Positions 19,501-26,020 of a stretch of 40,097 nt of DNA are shown here, in pieces. The DNA is from Acidobacteriaceae bacterium (GTDB lineage: Bacteria; Acidobacteriota; Terriglobia; Terriglobales; Acidobacteriaceae). Both the position numbers and the translations under genes were made by a program. Within the stretch, counting starts at the first letter, position 1. The number at the start of each line of letters is the position of its first letter. The notes under the pieces are model-generated. The model made no database searches and had not been told where the DNA came from. It saw only the letters and a program-made list of their open reading frames with translations. The stretch lies in the NCBI GenBank assembly GCA_003151435.1, contig PLXP01000226.1:19819-59915 (forward strand). The letters run 5' to 3'.

Positions 19501-21292
19501 TGTAGCCAGTGCCCGAACCGCCAGTGGCCGCAATGGTCGTCGAATAGGGCACGTTGATGGTCCCGGACTTGAGCGGGCTGGCGGTGGTCACCGCGAGTGT
19601 CGCTTCGACCGTCAGGGAGAACGTCGCAGTGGCTGTGTTCGACACGGAGTCCTTCGCCGTTACGACGATTCTGAAGGTTCCTGAACCCGTGGGGGTCCCG
19701 GTGATTGCCCCTCCCGTCGAGAGCGACAGCCCCGCGGGCAGTGAGGAGCCGCTGGCCGCGGCCCAGGTCCACGTGTAAGGCGCGCCTGCGCCGCTCGTCG
19801 CAGCCAGGGTCGCTCCTGGGTAGACCGTTCCCTGGTAGCCTCCGGGCAGCGTGGTTGACGTGGTGATACTCACCCCGGGCGAGATGGTCATGGAGAATGT
19901 GGCGGTGGCGGTGTTTGACGCCGAGTCTGTGACCGTCACCCCGAAGGTGGGGGTGCCTGTCGCCGTCGGTGTGCCGCTCAGTAAGCCTGCCGCGGAGAGG
20001 GTCAATCCGCCCGGCAAGGTGGAGCCGCTACTCACGGCCCACGTGTATCCGGCGCCGGAGCCGCCCGTGGCAGCCAGGGTTTGCGAATAGGCTCCGCCAA
20101 CGTAGCCCAAAGGCAGGGTGGTGGGCGTGGTGATGCTTACGGCCGCCTTGATGGTGAATGAAAGGGTTGCGCTTCCAGTATTTGAGGCGGAGTCAGTGAC
20201 GGTAACGCTCGTGCTCACCGTCCCAACCGCTGTTGGTTTGCCGGAAATGACGCCGGCTGCGGAAACACTCAGGCCCGCAGGCAGCGAGGAACCGCTGGTC
20301 ACCGCAAAAGTGAAGCCAGTGCCTGATCCGCCGGTGGCGGCCAATGTGATGGAGGGGTAGGTCGATCCAACGTAGCCGGTGGGCAGCGTGGGAGGCGTGA
20401 TGGTCAACGCGGGATAGCTGACCGTCAACGAGAAGGCTTGGGTGGCGGAATCGCCGAATGCGTCGGCCGCCTTTACTGTGATGGGGAACGTGCCTACGAC
20501 GGTCGGCGTCCCGGATATGGCTCCAGCCGCGGAAAGGGTGAGGCCTGCCGGTAACGCGCCGCTGGCCAGGGAGTATGTCAACGTGCCTGCGCCGCCGGTG
20601 GCCGCCACTGAGGCAGTGTATGCAGCCTTATATGTAGCCGCCGCCAGTGTGGTCGGGAAGACGATCGCCGGGGCCGCTTTAATGGTGAGGCCAAGCGTAG
20701 CGGTGGCGGTCAGGGGGGGCGCCTTGCCGGAGTCGGTCATCTGGAACGTGAGATTGGTCGTTCCCGCGCCGGCGGCCATTGGCGTTCCGGTGATGGCGCC
20801 TGCCGAGGTCATGGTCAGGCCCGAGGGCAACGTTCCGGTGGCGATACTGAAGGAATAGGGAGAGATGCCGCCGCTACCCGACAGGGTAAGCGAATAGGCC
20901 GTCCCGACCGTGCCCGCCGTCAGGGATGCGGTGGTGATTGTCGGCGCCGCAGGCACAGCGATCGTGGCTGTCCCAGACTGTTTAGGGTCGGCGATGGACG
21001 TTGCCGTCACTGTCACCGTGAGCGCGGTCGTGGACGAGGCAGGAGCGGTGTAGGTGGCCGCGGTGGTGGAAGTGCCAGAAAGGGCTCCGCCGCCGCCGAC
21101 GGTCCAACTTACCCCCGCAGCATTCTTGTCGTGCGTGACAACCGCCGACAACGTAACCGAATCGGTGGCGTCCACATTGGACGAGGCTGCAGTGACTGCA
21201 ACGCTTATCGGCGCGGAGCTTCCGCCGCAGCCGTACAGGGACAAAGACACAAGAATAGCTACAACAGAGAGAACGAACCTCTTCCAAACCAA
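16595..21292 (-). CDS. Giant surface lipoprotein with nine putative Ig (He_PIG) repeats
   Basis: This 1565-residue exported protein starts at a TTG (21292) with GGAGG five bases upstream. The N-terminus MVWKRFVLSVVAILVSLSLYGC is a lipoprotein signal with Cys 22 as the lipidated residue. An Ig-like domain (about 27-110) comes first. Nine tandem repeats of about 88-100 residues follow, each with the pattern SYSxTLxATGGSGxYTW...LPAGLxLSxAGxISGTPT, typical of the He_PIG family. Two carboxypeptidase-regulatory-like beta domains come next (SGNYSFASIPNGTYT and GAFTIRGVPPGAYTL). Fibronectin-like and other beta domains run to the end. It is low in Cys and charged residues. A role in surface adhesion or carbohydrate binding is likely from architecture only. 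It has its own promoter and terminator. Confidence 0.9.
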   Translation of the reverse strand: MVWKRFVLSVVAILVSLSLYGCGGSSAPISVAVTAASSNVDATDSVTLSAVVTHDKNAAGVSWTVGGGGALSGTSTTAATYTAPASSTTALTVTVTATSIADPKQSGTATIAVPAAPTITTASLTAGTVGTAYSLTLSGSGGISPYSFSIATGTLPSGLTMTSAGAITGTPMAAGAGTTNLTFQMTDSGKAPPLTATATLGLTIKAAPAIVFPTTLAAATYKAAYTASVAATGGAGTLTYSLASGALPAGLTLSAAGAISGTPTVVGTFPITVKAADAFGDSATQAFSLTVSYPALTITPPTLPTGYVGSTYPSITLAATGGSGTGFTFAVTSGSSLPAGLSVSAAGVISGKPTAVGTVSTSVTVTDSASNTGSATLSFTIKAAVSITTPTTLPLGYVGGAYSQTLAATGGSGAGYTWAVSSGSTLPGGLTLSAAGLLSGTPTATGTPTFGVTVTDSASNTATATFSMTISPGVSITTSTTLPGGYQGTVYPGATLAATSGAGAPYTWTWAAASGSSLPAGLSLSTGGAITGTPTGSGTFRIVVTAKDSVSNTATATFSLTVEATLAVTTASPLKSGTINVPYSTTIAATGGSGTGYTWTTTASTLGTLNLSLSSAGVLSGTPASTGTATFTAQVTDSQNHTATASFSVSIYSVLTITTASLPAGIVGTSYSQTLSAGGGSGSGYTWTASASNLATYGLALSSAGVVSGSPTAAGTANFTANATDSSSNTASAPLSITIYSALTLPAPSASIPGPATVGSTYDGTISLSGGSGSYNWTITGLPADGLSAVLSGPTQHITGTPTSATTVTFNVTVKDTVTNQTVGPYLYSIVVSNPAPLTLPAPNPTSLPSATVNQSYSGAINATGGAAPYTWTVNTVAVPTNGTAISLTNGLTATNTGGNTLSIAGTPTSTGTVTIAASVKDNLGTTVGPNTYTVAVNAAGSQVSGHIDLTNNCGGITLPQITLSINTSPVQTTNTDSSGNYSFASIPNGTYTITPSITGPSSVFYPATLTNVVVNNTALNQENILASLGYTVSGTVSYGGAQTGQVYVSLNSNNCGGNPLGTSISAAGAFTIRGVPPGAYTLTSWMDTLGFGYANASAPSGSTSPIDVSNANNSGASATMTDPAAYTLTSGPTLDSISPIDQGVVVNFGAITTHPSSGNKVELPTSYTIQWSTSSTFTSPTSYNIKAGGANGTGVWFLSNSIPSLAGKFSNSTPYYFRASGNVGGVAGPWTVYGGGTPLSVTIGAPTGGSTVSGAITFSATPTGPLYVGFFDQNTGNAYGTRVASPVSPQNYTVQVPNGTNYFFFVILDQNNDGVVDSGDITNTGGNNDKVPYVVSGNQTANFTLAPAGSTASVTTQHWTQTFSGITGSGFNLNFNVRAGTKLPVSVTLMSGPHVINPIDMGKCTDCGSNQFQYYVGIGGTTPAVNDAYGFKVTYNNGTSETVTASVTAVLNAFATNLAPTTGSSTSTQPTFTWTDPASASSYTYQFYISDNNGNQIWQIPSNNSKSNGFSSSITSITWGTDPTGDSSNTPSPSILTTGVQYNWQIQLQDTNGNSTQTQVDYIP

Positions 21293-21425
21293 GGGAGCCT
21301 CCGAAATGACACATTTTGAAAAGAATGATGCCGAAATGAACGCCGGAGGCGTGCCCGAAAATGCGGGACACAATAACCCCGTTATGAAAGAACACACAAG
21401 GCCTGTTGACTATGAAAGTGGCCGA

Positions 21426-21455
21426 ATTGTCCGCTTTGGGTAAATGTATTGTCAA
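21426..21455 (-). promoter_or_regulatory. Candidate promoter of the giant lipoprotein gene
   Basis: On the minus strand: consensus TTGACA at 21455-21450, an 18-base spacer and GACAAT at 21431-21426. The transcription start would be about 21419, giving a leader of about 127 bases before the TTG start. Confidence 0.5.
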
Positions 21456-21529
21456 GCAGATTCGGGCCCGGTGAGGGAGACTTCGTTACTAAGGGCTCTA
21501 TTTTGGTTTTAGAGACGAATGTGTTGGTG

Positions 21530-21545
21530 TGTGATGCAGGTCACA
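21530..21545. promoter_or_regulatory. CRP/FNR-family operator, TGTGA-N6-TCACA
   Basis: The sequence matches both half-sites of the CRP consensus exactly, with a six-base centre (TGCAGG). It is about 118 bases upstream of the predicted start of the lipoprotein transcript and about 125 bases before the DnaC-like gene. It could serve either gene. CRP-fold regulators are common in this phylum, but none is encoded in the window. Confidence 0.55.
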
Positions 21546-21669
21546 TATGTCCCCGGGTTCCGCGCCGATTGAAGTGGAACGCTTGCTGGCCGCCGGAGCC
21601 ATTCCGCATACTTGACCGGGGGACGCACAGCCACGCCGGCTGCGGAAGTGCGCTACGCTGGGAGTGACC

Positions 21670-22425
21670 ATGACGAATTGCGAAATCTGCGGTGGCGTGG
21701 GACTGGTGAGGGTCATTTCCCCTGCGGGCCAATGGGTGTCACGTGCCTGCGAATGCCAGCAGATGCAGCGCGAAGAGCGGCGCTTGGCGGCGGCGCACAT
21801 TCCGGAGCGTTATCGTCACTACGATCTGGACGGCTACGAAATCATCCGTGGCGCCGACTCATCGCTGGGACGCGCTCACCTGACGGCCCGCACGTTTGTC
21901 GAAGCCTACCCGGTGGATACCGCCGGCAAGGGCTTGCTTTTCACCGGGTCCATTGGGGTGGGTAAAACTCATCTTGCGGTCGGCGTTCTTCGCCGGCTGG
22001 TGCGCGACCGCGGCGTCAAGGGCCTTTTTTGCGACTACCGCGAACTGCTTAAAAATATCCAGAACAGCTATAACCCCCAGGTAAGCACCACGGAACTGGA
22101 ACTTCTGAAGCCGGTGTTTGCCGCGGAAGTGCTGGTGCTGGACGATCTTGGCGCGCAAAAGCCCAACGAGTGGGTGTGGGATACCGTCGCCCTTATTTTG
22201 AATACCCGCTACAACGACAAGCAGACCACGATTATTACCACCAATTATCCCGATCTGCCGGCGGGTGGCGGCGGACTTTCTGACCCGGAACGCGCGGCTC
22301 GCGAGCAGACGCTGGGCGACCGAATCGGCGACCGCATGCGGTCCCGTCTGGCGGAGATGTGCGTTCGCGTGGAAATGAAGGGCGAGGATTTTCGCCAGAC
22401 GGTGAAGCGCGCCCGTTTCGGATGA
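21670..22425 (+). CDS. DnaC/IstB-like ATP-binding protein with N-terminal Cys motif
   Basis: This is a 251-residue AAA+ ATPase of the DnaC/DnaI/IstB group. The ATG at 21670 has GGGAG five bases upstream. The N-terminus holds a possible zinc site: C4 and C7 in CEICGG, C28 and C30 in ACECQ. Walker A GSIGVGKT is at 93-100, Walker B VLVLDDLG at about 154-161, and sensor I is in TIITTNYP. Members load the replicative helicase (DnaC, DnaI) or serve as transposase helpers (IstB). No transposase is next to it and there are no flanking repeats, so helicase loading is more likely than IS21 function. The AAA+ assignment is firm. The role is inferred. Confidence 0.88.
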   Translation: MTNCEICGGVGLVRVISPAGQWVSRACECQQMQREERRLAAAHIPERYRHYDLDGYEIIRGADSSLGRAHLTARTFVEAYPVDTAGKGLLFTGSIGVGKTHLAVGVLRRLVRDRGVKGLFCDYRELLKNIQNSYNPQVSTTELELLKPVFAAEVLVLDDLGAQKPNEWVWDTVALILNTRYNDKQTTIITTNYPDLPAGGGGLSDPERAAREQTLGDRIGDRMRSRLAEMCVRVEMKGEDFRQTVKRARFG

Positions 22426-22536
22426 AGCGCTACTTCCAGTTGGGTTTTTGGCGGCGCAGCTTGAATCTGTCGCCACATACGGTGCGTCGTCCTGACGGGC
22501 TAGTTAGGCCCACCGAGGATGCTTCGGTATCGGTGC

Positions 22537-22683
22537 TCAAAACACCCAGATGCTGCACAGCACCAGCAGAATCGCGGCAACAGTCACGGTCTGGTAGACA
22601 ACGTCTTCCAGGCGACGGCTACGGGTGGGCCCATCATTCGTATTGGGCAGCGGAGTAGATGCGATCGTGGGAGAGGTGTGCAT
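22537..22683 (-). CDS. Small single-span membrane protein (48 aa)
   Basis: This short frame reads MHTSPTIASTPLPN, then a polar stretch ending TRSRRLEDVVY, then one membrane span (TVTVAAILLVLCSIWVF) that ends the protein. The ATG at 22683 has AGGCAGG-like purines about 6 bases upstream. Positive charges before the span predict an N-in orientation with a C-terminal anchor. No known family is recognised. It lies between the DnaC-like gene and the next plus-strand gene in a stretch otherwise without coding sequence, which supports it as real. Confidence is moderate because the frame is short. Confidence 0.55.
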   Translation of the reverse strand: MHTSPTIASTPLPNTNDGPTRSRRLEDVVYQTVTVAAILLVLCSIWVF

Positions 22684-22927
22684 CTTGCGCCTGCCTTTCT
22701 CAGCCTTGCGGCAAGGACTACGGGTTGGCCTTCAATCGGTGGTTCCGTGATGGTCTTTTGATGGCTTACGCGTACAGATTAGACGCCAATGAATGCAGCA
22801 AGATGCCCAAAAAAGCACAACATTCGATTAAAGATTTCTTGCTGATTCAGCTATCGTCCAAATGCCAATCATTCTGCACTCATTCCTCAAGAAAGCAAGG
22901 GCGGGGGTATTCCTTCGGTAACGGGTG

Positions 22928-22942
22928 TAAAATCCGCTCGTG
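22928..22942 (+). promoter_or_regulatory. -10 element TAAAAT directly ahead of a GTG start (leaderless)
   Basis: TAAAAT at 22928-22933 is separated from the GTG at 22940 by six bases, and no Shine-Dalgarno sequence is seen. The expected transcription start coincides with the start codon, so the mRNA is probably leaderless. Confidence 0.5.
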
Positions 22943-23461
22943 AGCAATGGACCTGAGCTGACCCCTTTGATCGAGACGCGGGAGCACAACTGGCTTCCGC
23001 TGGCGATTGCTGCCGTGGTGGTTGTTGTGGTGGCTGCGGTTGTGGTGCTGGTGATGCAACACGGCAAGGGATCGGCGCATGTTGCGCCCGTCACAGCCCT
23101 GGCCGATCCGTATGCGACCGGCCTGCCTCTTTCCGGACTCGCCATGAGCGAATCCGGCAACCTGGCTGGCGGCAAGGTGACCTATCTGGACGGCCACATC
23201 GTCAACAAGGGCAGCAAAACCGTTACCGGGATCACCGTGCAGGTGCTGTTCCGCAACTCCGCGCAAGAAGTTGCCCAGAACGAGTCGCAGCCCCTCAAGA
23301 TCATCCGCACGCGCGACCCCTATGTCGACCTGGAGCCGGTTTCCGCCGCCCCGCTCAAGCCCGGCGATGAAAAGGAATTCCGGCTCATCTTTGACGCGGT
23401 CACGCCGGATTGGGATGGCGCGTATCCCCAGGTGCGCATTCTGCATGTTCAAACGCAGTAA
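22940..23461 (+). CDS. Single-span membrane protein with FxLYD/DUF2393-like domain
   Basis: This is a 173-residue protein with a short cytoplasmic N-terminus (MSNGPELTPLIETREHNW), one strongly hydrophobic span (LPLAIAAVVVVVVAAVVVLVM, about 19-39) and a periplasmic beta-rich domain. The domain has the pattern YLDGHIVNKGSKTVTGITVQVLFRN and, near the end, LKPGDEKEFRLIFDAV. This resembles the FxLYD/DUF2393-like folds that appear in membrane-anchored accessory proteins. No catalytic residues are evident. The start is GTG at 22940, and a -10 element just upstream suggests a leaderless mRNA. Function is unknown. Confidence 0.8.
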   Translation: MSNGPELTPLIETREHNWLPLAIAAVVVVVVAAVVVLVMQHGKGSAHVAPVTALADPYATGLPLSGLAMSESGNLAGGKVTYLDGHIVNKGSKTVTGITVQVLFRNSAQEVAQNESQPLKIIRTRDPYVDLEPVSAAPLKPGDEKEFRLIFDAVTPDWDGAYPQVRILHVQTQ

Positions 23462-23641
23462 CGTTACGACCGGAACAAAACTCCTACCCTGTAAGAGTTA
23501 CCCTTCGCGGTAAAAACTACTTGGCAATTCCCGCCCCGTTTGCCGTGTGCTCGTAGTCCGCTCTCCTGCAGGCCTGTGGAGCGTTCCAGTCAAGATATTC
23601 TTTTTAAATAACTTATATCTAATCTTCTCCCATGATCCGGT

Positions 23642-23658
23642 TTGGCATGCTCATTGCA
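23642..23658 (+). promoter_or_regulatory. Sigma-54 promoter of the OmpA-like gene
   Basis: TTGGCATG-CTCA-TTGCA matches the consensus YTGGCACG-N4-TTGCW with one mismatch. The GG (23644-23645) and GC (23656-23657) dinucleotides are spaced by ten bases as required. The predicted start is about 23669, 70 bases before the ATG. An AT-rich stretch at 23590-23632 just upstream could bend or bind IHF. It is the only good sigma-54 site noticed in the gaps between genes of this window. Confidence 0.72.
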
Positions 23659-23737
23659 ATATGTCACAGCGAGCACGTACGACCGCTCTTCCCGCAGACT
23701 TCATGCGGAGACTGATTTGAATAAAGAGGAACACTAA

Positions 23738-24637
23738 ATGAGGGCCATAACAGCTCGTAATTTGTTCCCAGTACAGTTCGCGATTCTTGCCCTAGCATCT
23801 GTAATTGCGATTCCCGCGGGTGCGCAGCAAGCGCAGCCCGCCCCAGGGTCCCAGGACGCCCCTCCGGCGACTGCCCAGCAGCAACAGCAGCCCTCCCCGG
23901 ACGTGAACCAGCAGCGGTTGAGCAACGCTCATAAGGAGGGGTTCTGGGGACGTGTGAATCCGATGGCGCGCAAAAAGTGGGTAAAGAAGCAGACAGACCC
24001 CATCAACGACCGCCTTTCGGAATTGGATGAAGTCAACGCCAAAAACGCCAAGGACATTCAGGATGTCGACACCAGGGCACAGGCAGGCATCCACCAGGCC
24101 CAGTCCACCGCCGACGCAGCCAACCAGGCAGCCACTACGGCAGCTACCCAGGCTCAAAACGCGAACACCGTCGCGCAGGGTGCAACCGGCCACGTAGATC
24201 AGCTGCACAACACAGTGAATGGGTTGGACCAGTACCACCCGATCTCGGAAGTGGATGTCCCGTTCCATGGCAGCCAGGGTGTCCTGTCCGCCACGGCCAA
24301 AAAGCAGCTCGACGACTTGGTGACCAACGTGAACGGTCACAAGGGCTACATCGTTGAGATGGAAGCGCATTCTCCTTCTCACGGAAGCGTGGGAATTCAG
24401 AACTCGGAACGCATGGCCGCTTCGGTCAAGCGCTACCTGGTTGAACACGACATTCCCGTCTACCGCGTACACGCAGTGGCCCTTGGCAATGCCCGTCCGG
24501 CGAACGATGCCGATGACAACGCCAAGCCGATCAGGACCGCCAGCGTACATATCCGGTTGATGGAAAACAGTTTGGCGGCCCGGGATGCTGCATCACCCCA
24601 GGGTACAGCGTCCTCGAGCGGTGCGGAGCGGCCCTAA
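23738..24637 (+). CDS. OmpA-family C-terminal domain protein with coiled-coil linker
   Basis: This is a 299-residue envelope protein. The ATG at 23738 has AAGAGGA at 23724-23730, seven bases upstream. A signal peptide ends at AGAQ (cleavage about 29). A Gln/Pro-rich stretch and a conserved-looking segment (HKEGFWGRVNPMARKKWVKKQTDP) follow. Residues ~105-165 form a heptad-rich, Ala/Gln/Thr-rich helix like a coiled coil. The last ~130 residues are an OmpA-like peptidoglycan-binding domain (YHPISEVDVPFHGSQGVLS, then SERMAASVKRYL). It probably ties the cell wall to another envelope layer. It has a sigma-54 promoter and a strong terminator, so it forms its own unit. The link to the NtrC-type regulator in this window is only a guess. 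Confidence 0.85.
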   Translation: MRAITARNLFPVQFAILALASVIAIPAGAQQAQPAPGSQDAPPATAQQQQQPSPDVNQQRLSNAHKEGFWGRVNPMARKKWVKKQTDPINDRLSELDEVNAKNAKDIQDVDTRAQAGIHQAQSTADAANQAATTAATQAQNANTVAQGATGHVDQLHNTVNGLDQYHPISEVDVPFHGSQGVLSATAKKQLDDLVTNVNGHKGYIVEMEAHSPSHGSVGIQNSERMAASVKRYLVEHDIPVYRVHAVALGNARPANDADDNAKPIRTASVHIRLMENSLAARDAASPQGTASSSGAERP

Positions 24638-24937
24638 AGACCGCGCAGCCACCCCCCCGAGGCTCTTTCCGCGCCGACGGCTACCCCGCCGTCCGGCCGC
24701 CAATCAAGCTCTCGTAACAGAGAGAACCAAGGCAACTTGGCCCCCGTCACAGACGGGGGCCTTTTTTTAGGTTCTCTGACGGATTTTCTCTCTGTCACCG
24801 CATAGAGAACCCCTTAGTGCGACCGCTTCAAGGAACTGCCGCATTTGTCGGTGTCCAGGCCAGAATCGTGCAGAATTTTGCATTCGATCGAAAGGCCCAA
24901 GCCGCGGGTTCCGCAGGCCCGGTAGAATCAGGACAGT
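24638..24937. other. Intergenic region with terminator and hemE promoter
   Basis: This region holds the terminator at 24739-24768 and a -10 element TAGAAT at 24923-24928 ahead of hemE. GAGAACC sequences recur on both strands around the terminator, and AGAGAACC (24721-24728) can pair with GGTTCTCT (24770-24777) to extend the hairpin. No coding sequence was seen. Confidence 0.6.
24739..24768 (+). terminator. Strong rho-independent terminator after the OmpA-like gene
   Basis: GGCCCCCGTC and GACGGGGGCC form a perfect 10-bp stem with a 3-base loop, followed by seven T residues. This is a textbook intrinsic terminator. Confidence 0.92.
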
Positions 24938-26020
24938 ATGAACATGACCCAAGACAACTTTCCCGTCGCAGAAACGATCCTCGACGGCAGCCGGTTTGTG
25001 CGCGCGTGCCTGCGCCGCCCGGTCGACCGCACTCCTGTCTGGTTTTTGCGCCAGGCCGGCCGCTATATGCAGGAATACCGTGACGTCCGCAAGCACCACA
25101 CGCTGGTGGAGATCTGCAAGCAGCCGGAACTGGCTGCCGAGGTGACCATCACCGCGGCTGAAAAGCTCGGCGTAGACGCGGCCATCATCTTTGCCGACCT
25201 GCTCCTTCCGCTTGAGCCGATGGGTCTCGACTTTGAGTTCCAGGCCGGCGAGGGGCCCGTGGTTCACCACCCGGTGCGCACGGCTGAGGACGTGCGCGCG
25301 CTCCGCATCGATCGTGCCGACGATCTGGCCTACGTGGCCCGGGCCATCCAGAAGGTCGCCACGCACTTCCGCGACCGGTTGGGCATCATCGGCTTCTGCG
25401 GCGCGCCTTACACCCTGGCCAGCTACATGATCGAGGGCGGCGGCTCGCGAAACTACATCCACACCAAGAAGATGATGTACGGCGACACGTCGTCGTGGCG
25501 CATGCTGCTGGACAAGATTGTGACTGTACTCGAGCAGTATTGCCGCCTCCAGGTGCAGGCCGGCGCTGACGTGATTCAGATCTTCGACAGTTGGGTGGGC
25601 TCGCTGGGTCTGGCCGACTATCGCGACTACGCCTTCGAGGCGTCGAAGCGGCTGGTGCGCGCGGTGCAACAGATGGGCGTGCCGGTGATCTACTTTGGCG
25701 TGGAAACCGCGGGCCTGCTGAGTGACATGGCCTCCACGGGCGCCGACGTGATCGGCCTCGACTGGCGGCAGCCTCTCGACGAAGGCTGGCGCGCGGTGGG
25801 CCATGGCCGTGCTGTGCAGGGGAACCTGGATCCCATTACGCTCTTCGCGCCGGTTGAAGTGCTGGAAATGCGCGTGAAGGAGATTTTGCGCGCCGCCAAT
25901 GGACGGCCCGGCCACATCTTCAATCTCGGCCACGGCATTGTGCCCACTACGCCGGTTGAGAATGTGCAGGCGGTGGTGCGCATGGTGCGTGAATTTCGTC
26001 TGGAGTCTGCCCATGGTTAA
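24938..26020 (+). CDS. hemE: Uroporphyrinogen decarboxylase
   Basis: This 360-residue enzyme decarboxylates the four acetate side chains of uroporphyrinogen III to give coproporphyrinogen III in heme synthesis. Signatures are RPVDRTPVWFLRQAGRYMQEYR at about residues 27-48, the catalytic Asp region in FADLLLPLEPMG, GFCGAPYTLASYMIEGG, and FNLGHGIVPTTPVENV near the end. Length is normal. The ATG at 24938 follows AGGA by four bases, and the second ATG (24944) is an alternative. TAGAAT at 24923-24928 is a likely -10 box, giving a very short leader. Its stop overlaps the start of hemH by 8 bp, so the two are translationally coupled. Heme output fits the cytochrome-rich gene content of the window. 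Confidence 0.97.
   Translation: MNMTQDNFPVAETILDGSRFVRACLRRPVDRTPVWFLRQAGRYMQEYRDVRKHHTLVEICKQPELAAEVTITAAEKLGVDAAIIFADLLLPLEPMGLDFEFQAGEGPVVHHPVRTAEDVRALRIDRADDLAYVARAIQKVATHFRDRLGIIGFCGAPYTLASYMIEGGGSRNYIHTKKMMYGDTSSWRMLLDKIVTVLEQYCRLQVQAGADVIQIFDSWVGSLGLADYRDYAFEASKRLVRAVQQMGVPVIYFGVETAGLLSDMASTGADVIGLDWRQPLDEGWRAVGHGRAVQGNLDPITLFAPVEVLEMRVKEILRAANGRPGHIFNLGHGIVPTTPVENVQAVVRMVREFRLESAHG

Larger units (their letters stand above)
21293..21669. other. Divergent intergenic region with promoter and CRP-like site
   Basis: This 377-bp region separates the giant lipoprotein gene from the DnaC-like gene. It holds a minus-strand promoter candidate and a perfect TGTGA-N6-TCACA dyad (both listed separately). 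No coding sequence was recognised. Confidence 0.6.

Noticed and set aside
18366..20858. Several plus-strand open frames of 70-138 codons inside the giant lipoprotein gene
   Set aside because: They are antisense shadows of the repetitive, GC-rich minus-strand gene. Their repeated Val/Ala patterns mirror the He_PIG repeats, and they lack ribosome-binding sites.
21670..22425. DnaC-like gene as part of an IS21-type insertion sequence (istB)
   Set aside because: No istA transposase, terminal inverted repeats or target duplications were seen around it.
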